Positions 7,669 through 13,076 of a DNA stretch of 13,076 nucleotides are shown here, in pieces. A program made the position numbers and the translations under genes. How positions within the stretch are numbered: position 1 is the stretch's first letter; every line of letters starts with the position of its first letter. Source of the stretch: Theodoxus fluviatilis (taxonomy: Eukaryota; Mollusca; Gastropoda; Cycloneritida; Neritidae); assembly GCA_034096865.1 (NCBI GenBank), contig JAWQFJ010000549.1, forward strand, positions 15,001 to 28,076. Direction: 5' to 3'. The notes beneath the pieces were generated by a model. That model did not search any database. It saw only the letters and a list, made by a program, of their open reading frames with translations, and was not told the DNA's origin.

Positions 7669-7855
7669 TTTCAAGATAAGGATTTGGCGCAGTGGCACGA
7701 TCGATCTGTTGACAGTAGTGCGAAATGTTTAGCTGCCGTGGTTCAGGGTGGTCAAGATGACTGCATTGCATTTTCCATCTTTGCATTCAGAATATAACTG
7801 CATCTCCTTGAAATATAGGGCATCGATACATACTTTTTTAATGCGTTTCTTTATG
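7669..7855 (+). repeat. tRNA-like SINE copy with A-box
   Basis: This is a second, fairly complete copy of the family at 4994. TGGCGCAGTGG at 7685-7695 is the A-box. TGTTGACAGTAGTGCGA and GCCGTGGTTCAG follow in the same order, with a B-box-like GGTTCAGG at 7740-7747. The tail matches the segment at 4786 (TTTTCCATC, TGCATCTCCTT, CATCGATACATAC). Confidence 0.55.
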
Positions 7856-7988
7856 AGGTGGTCGAAATAGCTTACATTATTACTGAAACAGTGATGCTCG
7901 GCACATTGTCATAATTGTCCGTGTTGTTATTAACTTCATTGATTTTTATCATGAGTGCCCTGTAGTTATCATAGTTACTGTCACACCA

Positions 7989-8828
7989 TTTTTGACTCAC
8001 ATGCGAAGCAAAAGTGAGTCTATGTACTCACCCGTTTCATCCGTCCGGGCGTCCGAAAACTTTAACGTTGGATTTTTCTCGGAGACTATTAAGTCTATCA
8101 ATACCAAATGTGGCATGATGGTGTATGATGACAAGGCCTCAAAAAAACATACATAGTGACTTGCTCTTGCTTCAAGGTCAAGGTCGCAGGAACCATAAAT
8201 GCAGTCTCAAAAACAGTCATTTTTCACATTTTCTCAATTTTCTCTGAAGTTTTTAAGATTGGATACCTGACCTATATATGGTATATAGGGCAAAGTAAGC
8301 CCTATCTTTTGATACCAGTTTGGTTGACCTTGCTTCAAGGTCAAGGTCACAGGAGCTCTTCAAAGTTGGATTGTATACATATTTTGAAGTGACCTTGACC
8401 TTGAACTATGGAAGATAACCGTTTCAAACTTAATAATTATGTGGGGCACACATTATACTTTCATCATGATACACATTTGGTCACATATCATCAAGGTCAA
8501 GGTCACTTTGACCCTTATGAAATGTGACCAAAATGGGGTAGTGAACCACTAAAAGTGACCATATCTCATGGTAGAAAGTGCCAATAAGCACCATTGTGCT
8601 TCCTATGTCTTGAATGAACAGCTTTGTGTTGCATGACCTTGGATGACCTTGACCTTGGGTCAAGGGTCACATGTATTTTGGTAGGAAAAAAGTGTAAAGC
8701 ATTTCTTAGTGTATGATGTCATTGGTAGGTTTAGTTGTTTGACCTTGACCTTGAAGGTCACCTGAAGGTCAAGGTCATATAAAGGTCAAGGTCAAGCATG
8801 TGAGTCGTATGGGCTTTCCCCTTCTTGT
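7989..8828. mobile_element. Dispersed TIR element, copy 1, rich in TCAAGGTCA half-sites
   Basis: This is nearly identical, over its whole length, to 11990-12858 (more than 90% by eye, with most differences in the first third). It begins TTTTTGACTCACATGC and ends near GCATGTGAGTCGTATGGGC…CTTCTTGT. GACTCACATGC (7994-8004) and GCATGTGAGTC (8796-8806) are an exact 11-bp inverted repeat. The first 27 bases of the inner element also form a local hairpin (GACTCAC…GTGAGTC). The element carries about ten TCAAGGTCA/TGACCTTGA motifs in both orientations, some as overlapping direct repeats. It has no coding frame of note, so it is probably a non-autonomous element. Orientation is arbitrary and no convincing target duplication was found. 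Confidence 0.8.
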
Positions 8829-8900
8829 CATTATTGTCATTGTTGTTGCCGTGCATTATTGTCGGTGCCACCACCACCACTGTTGTTGTTGTCGTCGTCG

Positions 8901-8967
<67 letters not shown>

Positions 8968-9045
8968 TATTCACATCACCATCATCACCACCACCACCCT
9001 CATTGTCATCGTCGTCGTTGTCATCATCGTCCTCATCATCCTTTG
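8829..9045. repeat. Trinucleotide repeat block with (TCA)n core
   Basis: A pure TCA tract of about 22 units (8901-8968) is flanked by degenerate TTG, TCG, CAC and TCA triplets. It lies between the 3' end of the TIR element and the acceptor of exon G. The poly-His, poly-Ser and poly-Ile/Met frames across it are artefacts, although one runs in frame into exon G. Confidence 0.95.
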
Positions 9046-9063
9046 TTTGCCCTGCATGGCCAG

Positions 9064-9267
9064 ATAGGGGACCGAGGGCTCACGCTGAGTGGGGGTCAGA
9101 AGCAGCGCGTCAGCATAGCCCGGGCGGCCTACAGCCAGAGCGACATTTACCTGCTGGACGACCCGCTGTCGGCACAGGACGTGCTGATTGGGCGACACAT
9201 CTTCTCCAGGTGCTTCAAGAAGCTGCTGCAGGGCAAGACCGTGGTCTTCGTCACCCACCACCTGGAG
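9064..9267 (+). CDS. ABC transporter subfamily C, partial: exon G, signature, Walker B and H-loop of NBD1
   Basis: This exon has 68 codons, phase 0 at both ends, acceptor CATGGCCAG and donor GTGAGG. The ABC signature LSGGQ is at codons 8-12 in [15 protein letters not shown]. Walker B is IYLLDD at 28-33, followed by DPLSAQD, whose last four residues (36-39) are the D-loop. VTHH at 63-66 contains the H-loop histidine (65). The residue after the Walker B aspartate is Asp rather than the catalytic Glu, as is usual for NBD1 of ABCC proteins, where this site hydrolyses ATP poorly. The D-loop reads SAQD instead of the common SAVD/SALD. All nucleotide-binding motifs are intact, so the gene looks functional. 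NBD1 is not finished here; the next exon should open with a Tyr-Leu or Phe-Leu and lies beyond the window. Confidence 0.97.
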
Positions 9268-10230
9268 GTGAGGCGCCTCTTGTCTTGGCACCCTGTGGGT
9301 TGGGGCAGGAATAGACCCTCTAGTCTCCCTACGAGAGTCGTAAAAAGCGAGTAACTAGGAACATCGAGATTTGACAAACCAGATCTAGTGATTTTGTCGT
9401 TAGTGACATTTCATAGCCTGTGAAGGCAGTTTGGTGGTAAGGTCTTCTTATCAATCAACCAGTCTTTTGTCCTGTGGTGTTTGGATGGTCGTCGTCAGAC
9501 CCTTTCATGTGAGTTGATGAAACGTTATGATATAAAACTGAAAACAGCCATCACTCATTTACGTCGTGATTTCGTTTATGTATTTGAACCCTAATGATGC
9601 ATTTAATATTTAATTCTTGAGTGGGCATTCATATACAGCTGTTGAACGCATAATGCTTTGCCGGTCCTTCCATGCTATCATCCATCCCATGCATGGACTA
9701 ATTTCCCATCTGTACATCTTGATCTGTCCACCTGTTTGTTCATCTGTCCATCTCTGATCACTCATGAATAGTCGCTATTCAAGTGTGAAAAGGGGGTTTA
9801 ATTGATGCTATATGAAATGTCACCATTAAACAAATGGAAAAAAGAATATTAAAAGAAACAAGTGAAAACAATGACAAAAAAAGAGAGGATGGGGAAGGGA
9901 GGTGGGATTACTGCTGTGACAATTTTACAAGTGATCGTAGAACTGTTCCCCTGGGGTTCAGTGTGATGTGAGTGACTGTCAGTAATTCATGTAATTGACA
10001 ATGCAGAAAATGCCAATTGAAATGCAAGCAATAAATGATGCATGAATGCATGAACTACATAATGCTAAACAGAATACTTGATCCAAAGTTTCTCTCACTT
10101 CTGTCGAGGGCTGCTGTTCTGAACTGCATTCGTGGCTCACCCAACATGTATGAAGAACTGATGGGGTGCCTAGAGGAGGCAGACTCTAATGTTTGTTTTG
10201 CAGCTGTATTTATCATGTTAAAACCTGACA

Positions 10231-11989
10231 ACTTAGAATCGTGTTTCAGTACCTGACTAATGCTTCTTTCGGGTTTTAGTACCTGGTGACTGTGTCCTGT
10301 TTTAGTATGTGACGACTGTTTGTGTTATGTTTCAGTATGTGACAACTGTTTGTGTCGTGTTTCAGTACGTGACAACTGTTTGTGTAATGTTTCAGTACGT
10401 GACGACAGTTTGTGTCATGTTTCAGTGCCTGACGACCCTTTGTGTCATGTTTCAGTATGTGACAACTGTTTGTGTAATGTTTCAGTATGTGACAGTTGTT
10501 TGTATCATGTTTCAGTACATGGCAACTGTTTGTGTCATGTTTCAGTACGTGACAACTGTTTGTGTCATGTTTCAGTACGTGACAACTGTTTGTGTCATGT
10601 TTCAGTACGTGACAACTGTTTGTGTCATGTTTCAGTATGTGTCAACTGTTTGTGTCATGTTTCAGTATGTGACGACTGTTTGTGTCATGTTTTAGTGCCT
10701 GACGACCGTTTGTGTCGTGTTTCAGTATGTGTCAACTGTTTGTGTAATGTTTCAGTATGTGCCAACTGTTTGTGTAATGTTTCAGTACGTGATGACTGTT
10801 TGTGTAATGTTTCAGTACGTGACAACTGTTTGTGTCATGTTTCAGTACGGGACAACTGTTTGTGTCATGTTTCAGTACGTGACAACTGTTTGTGGCATGT
10901 TTCAGTATGTGACAACTGTTTGTGTCATGTTTCAGTACATGACGACTGTTTGTATCATGTTTCAGTACGTGACGACGGTTTGTGTAATGTTTCAGTACGT
11001 GACGACTGTTTGTGTCATGTTTCAGTCCCTGACAACTGTTTGTGTAATGTTTCAGTACGTGACAATTGTTTGTGTATGTTTCAGTGCCTCACGAATGTTT
11101 GTGTCATGTTTCAGTACCTGACGAATGTTTGTGTCTTGTTTCAGTATCTGACGACTCTTCGTGTCATGTTTCAGTGCCTCACGACTGTTTGTGTCATGTT
11201 TCAGTACCTGACGACTGTTTGTGTCATGTCTTAGTACGTGACAACTGTTTGTGTCATGTTTCAGTACCTGACGACTGTTTGTTTCATATTTCAGTACGTG
11301 ACAACTGTTTGTGTCGTGCTTTAGTATGTGACGACTGTTTGTCATGTTTCAGTATGTGACGACTGTTTATGTCATGTTTCAGTACATGAAGACAGTTTGT
11401 GTCATGTTTCAGTACGTGACAACAGTTTTTGTCATGTTTCAGTGTCTGACAACTGTTTTGTTTCTGTACATGACAATGGTTTGTGTCATGTTTCAGCATG
11501 TGACGACAGTTTGTGTCATGTTTCAGTATGTGATGACATTTAGTGTCATGTTACAGTGTCTGACGAATGTTTTGTTTCTGTACATGACAATGGTTTGTGT
11601 CATGTTTCAGCATGTGATGACATTTAGTGTCATGTTACAGTATGTGACAACTGGTTGTGTCGTGTTTCAGTGTCTGACGACTATTTTGTTTCTGTACATG
11701 ACAATGGTTTGTGTCATGTTTCAGTATGTGACGACAATATGTGTCATGTTTCAGTATGTGACAACTGTTTGTATTATGTTCCAGTATGGGACGACTGTTT
11801 GTGTCATATTCCAGTGCCTGACGACATTATGTGACATGTTTCAGTGCCTGACAACTGTTTTTGTCATATTTCAGTACCTGACAATTGTTTGTATCGTGTG
11901 TCAGCACGTGACGACTGGTTATGTCGTGTTTCAGTACGTAGCAGCTGTTTGTGTCATGTTTCAGTATATGACGACTGGTTGTGTCATGG
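10231..11989 (+). repeat. 30-bp minisatellite, block 1, each unit with a 3' splice-site-like motif
   Basis: About 58 tandem units are present. The consensus by eye is TTTCAGTACGTGACAACTG followed by TTTGTGTCATG, making 30 bp. Period 30 is exact for long runs (10305-11070). The first few units (10231-10305) are degenerate and mark the left edge. Later units vary in length (24-30 bp). Each unit contains a T-rich stretch ending CAG, like a vertebrate or molluscan acceptor, overlapped by GTACGT or GTATGT, like a donor. As 30 is a multiple of 3, long open frames (304, 224 and 128 codons) appear; I regard them as artefacts. A 114-bp higher-order unit is repeated three times near 11438-11725. Confidence 0.97.
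11438..11730 (+). repeat. 114-bp higher-order repeat inside the 30-bp minisatellite
   Basis: The variant TTTCTGTACATGACAATGG occurs at 11461, 11575 and 11689, exactly 114 bp apart. Each time a shortened unit with a TTTTG in place of the CAG precedes it. Four basic units, with length loss, were amplified together. The variant lacks the acceptor-type CAG. Confidence 0.85.
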
Positions 11990-12858
11990 TTTTTGACTCA
12001 CATGCGAAGCAAAAGTGAGTCTATGTACTGAGCCGTGTCGTCCGTCCGTCCGGGCGTCCGTCAGTCCGTCCGTCCGTCCGGGCGTAAAAAACTTAAACGT
12101 TGGATTTTTCTCGGAGACTATTAAGTCTATCAACACCAAATGTGGCATGATGGTGTATGATGACAAGGCCTCAAAAAACATACATAGTGACTTGACCTTG
12201 CTTCAAGGTCAAGGTCACAGGAGCCATAAATGTGGTCTCAAAAACAGTCATTTTTCACATTTTCCCAATTTTCTCCCACGTTATTGAGAATGGCGACCTT
12301 AGCTACAAGTGGTATATAGGTCAAAGCAAGCCCTATCTTTTGATACCAGTTTGGTTGACCTTGCTTCAAGGTCAAGGTCACAGGAGCTCTTCAAAGTTGG
12401 ATTGTATACATATTTTGAAGTGACCTTGACCCTGAACTATGGAAGATAACTGTTTCAAACTTAATAATTATGTGGGGCACATGTTATACTTTCATCATGA
12501 GACACATTTGTTTACATATCATCAAGGTCAAGGTCACTTTGACCCTTATGAAATGTGACCAAAATGGGGTAGTGAACCACTAAAAGTGACTATATCTCAT
12601 GGTAGAAAGTGCCAATAAGCACCATTGTGCTTCCTATGTCTTGAATTAACAGCTTTGTGTTGCATGACCTTGGATGACCTTGACCTTGGGTCAAGGTCAC
12701 ATGTGTTTTGGTAGGGAAAATGTGTAAAGCATTTCTTTGTGTATGATGTCATTGGTAGGTTTAGTTGTTTGACCTTGACCTTGAAGGTCACCTGAAGGTC
12801 AAGTTCATATAAAGGTCAAGGTCAAGCATGTGAGTCGTATGGGCTTTGCCCTTCTTGT
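11990..12858. mobile_element. Dispersed TIR element, copy 2, nested in the 30-bp minisatellite
   Basis: This is a second copy of the element at 7989-8828, in the same orientation. The 11-bp inverted repeats are at 11995-12005 and 12826-12836. It is about 30 bp longer, mainly through extra TCCG units at 12041-12083. The minisatellite stops after GTGTCATGG on the left and resumes after CTTCTTGT on the right, with TTTGAGTATAGGACGACTG as a degenerate unit. It therefore inserted into a pre-existing array. Any target duplication is at most a few T residues and cannot be defined. TCAAGGTCA/TGACCTTGA half-sites are conserved between the copies. Confidence 0.82.
12041..12083. repeat. (TCCG)n tetranucleotide run within copy 2
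   Basis: TCCG/GTCCG units are interrupted by GGGCG and TCAG. The corresponding part of copy 1 (8039-8056) is much shorter, so this is the length-variable part of the element. Confidence 0.85.
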
Positions 12859-13076
12859 TTGAGTATAGGACGACTGTCATGTTTCAGTACATGACGACTG
12901 GTTGTGTCATGTATCAGTGCCTGACGACTCTTTGTGTCGTGTTTCAATATATGACGACTCTTTGTGTCATGTTTCAGTATGTGACAACTGTTTATTTTGT
13001 GTTTCAGTACCTGACGACTGTTCGTGTCGTGTTTCAGTATGTGACGACTGGTTGTGTAATGTTTCAGTACCCGACA
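12859..13076 (+). repeat. 30-bp minisatellite, block 2, continues past the window edge
   Basis: About seven units of the same 30-bp repeat (CATGTTTCAGTAC-TGACGACTG type) follow the inserted element. They are more diverged than the centre of block 1. The array reaches the last base, so its full length is unknown. Confidence 0.95.

Larger units (their letters stand above)
7340..9063 (+). other. Intron F-G with SINE copy, 840-bp element and trinucleotide repeats
   Basis: This intron runs GTAGGC to GCATGGCCAG. About 330 bp without features is followed by a SINE copy, a short unremarkable stretch, a complete copy of the TIR-bearing element, and a TTG/TCG/TCA trinucleotide block ending about 20 bp before the acceptor. 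Confidence 0.85.
9268..13076 (+). other. Intron after exon G, at least 3.8 kb, runs off the window
   Basis: The intron starts at GTGAGG. The first 960 bp (9268-10230) show no gene. They include a degenerate CATC/CTGTCC stretch at about 9665-9760 and an A-rich stretch at about 9830-9890. The rest is the 30-bp minisatellite interrupted by copy 2 of the TIR element. No sequence continuing NBD1 after HHLE was found before the window ends. Confidence 0.75.

Noticed and set aside
8758..9067. Poly-Met, poly-His, poly-Ser and poly-Ile frames
   Set aside because: These are artefacts of the TCA trinucleotide repeat; only the part from 9064 is coding.
10035..10256. 73-codon frame just before the minisatellite as a candidate next exon
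   Set aside because: It does not resemble the sequence expected after the H-loop of an ABCC NBD1, and it has no suitable acceptor in the right phase with matching protein.
10309..12018. Long open frames (up to 304 codons) across the 30-bp minisatellite
   Set aside because: They are a by-product of a repeat period divisible by 3. Several frames on both strands are open, no start context or domain is seen, and the region lies inside an intron.
10231..13076. CRISPR-like array of short repeats
   Set aside because: Units are contiguous with no unique spacers, the genome is clearly an intron-containing eukaryote, and no cas genes are present.

Overview
The window is a stretch of an intron-rich, repeat-laden animal genome. 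It holds the middle of one ABC transporter gene on the + strand. Seven coding exons can be joined with canonical GT-AG introns into one open frame of about 335 codons. The product is a subfamily C (MRP-type) ABC transporter, closest by eye to the ABCC5/ABCC11/ABCC12 clade. It covers the last two membrane segments of TMD1, an acidic linker, and NBD1 up to the H-loop. Neither the first nor the last exon of the gene is in the window. A mollusc, possibly a caenogastropod, is the most likely source. The reasons are TGACCTTGACC-rich dispersed repeats, TCCG runs, abundant TG/CA microsatellites and a non-LTR retrotransposon tail of a type common in molluscs. This is inference and was not searched.

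Layout: 1-1266 is intron or upstream sequence with no gene seen. Exon A is at about 1267-1415, exon B at 1899-2006 and exon C at 2637-2739. Exon D (3555-3727) is followed, 9 bp after its donor, by a 42-bp minisatellite of 20 units (3737-4576) and a G-rich purine tract. Exon E (Walker A) is at 5747-5818, exon F (Q-loop) at 7142-7339 and exon G (signature, Walker B, H-loop) at 9064-9267. From 9268 to the end there is only intron. It is dominated by a 30-bp minisatellite (about 10231-13076, running off the edge) that carries a splice-acceptor-like motif in every unit.

The introns also hold two copies of an approximately 850-bp dispersed element (7989-8828 and 11990-12858). The element has an 11-bp terminal inverted repeat and many TCAAGGTCA nuclear-receptor-type half-sites, and the second copy sits inside the 30-bp minisatellite. 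Also present are a tRNA-like SINE family with Pol III A-box and B-box-like motifs, the 3' coding tail of a non-LTR retrotransposon (3083-3436), and long TG, CA, AT and TCA microsatellites.

There are no bacterial-type genes, CRISPR arrays or RNA genes beyond the SINE-type sequences. The most interesting structures are the splice-site-bearing minisatellite, which may derive from the acceptor of the missing next exon; the in-frame Glu-rich minisatellite directly behind exon D; and the half-site-rich mobile element.
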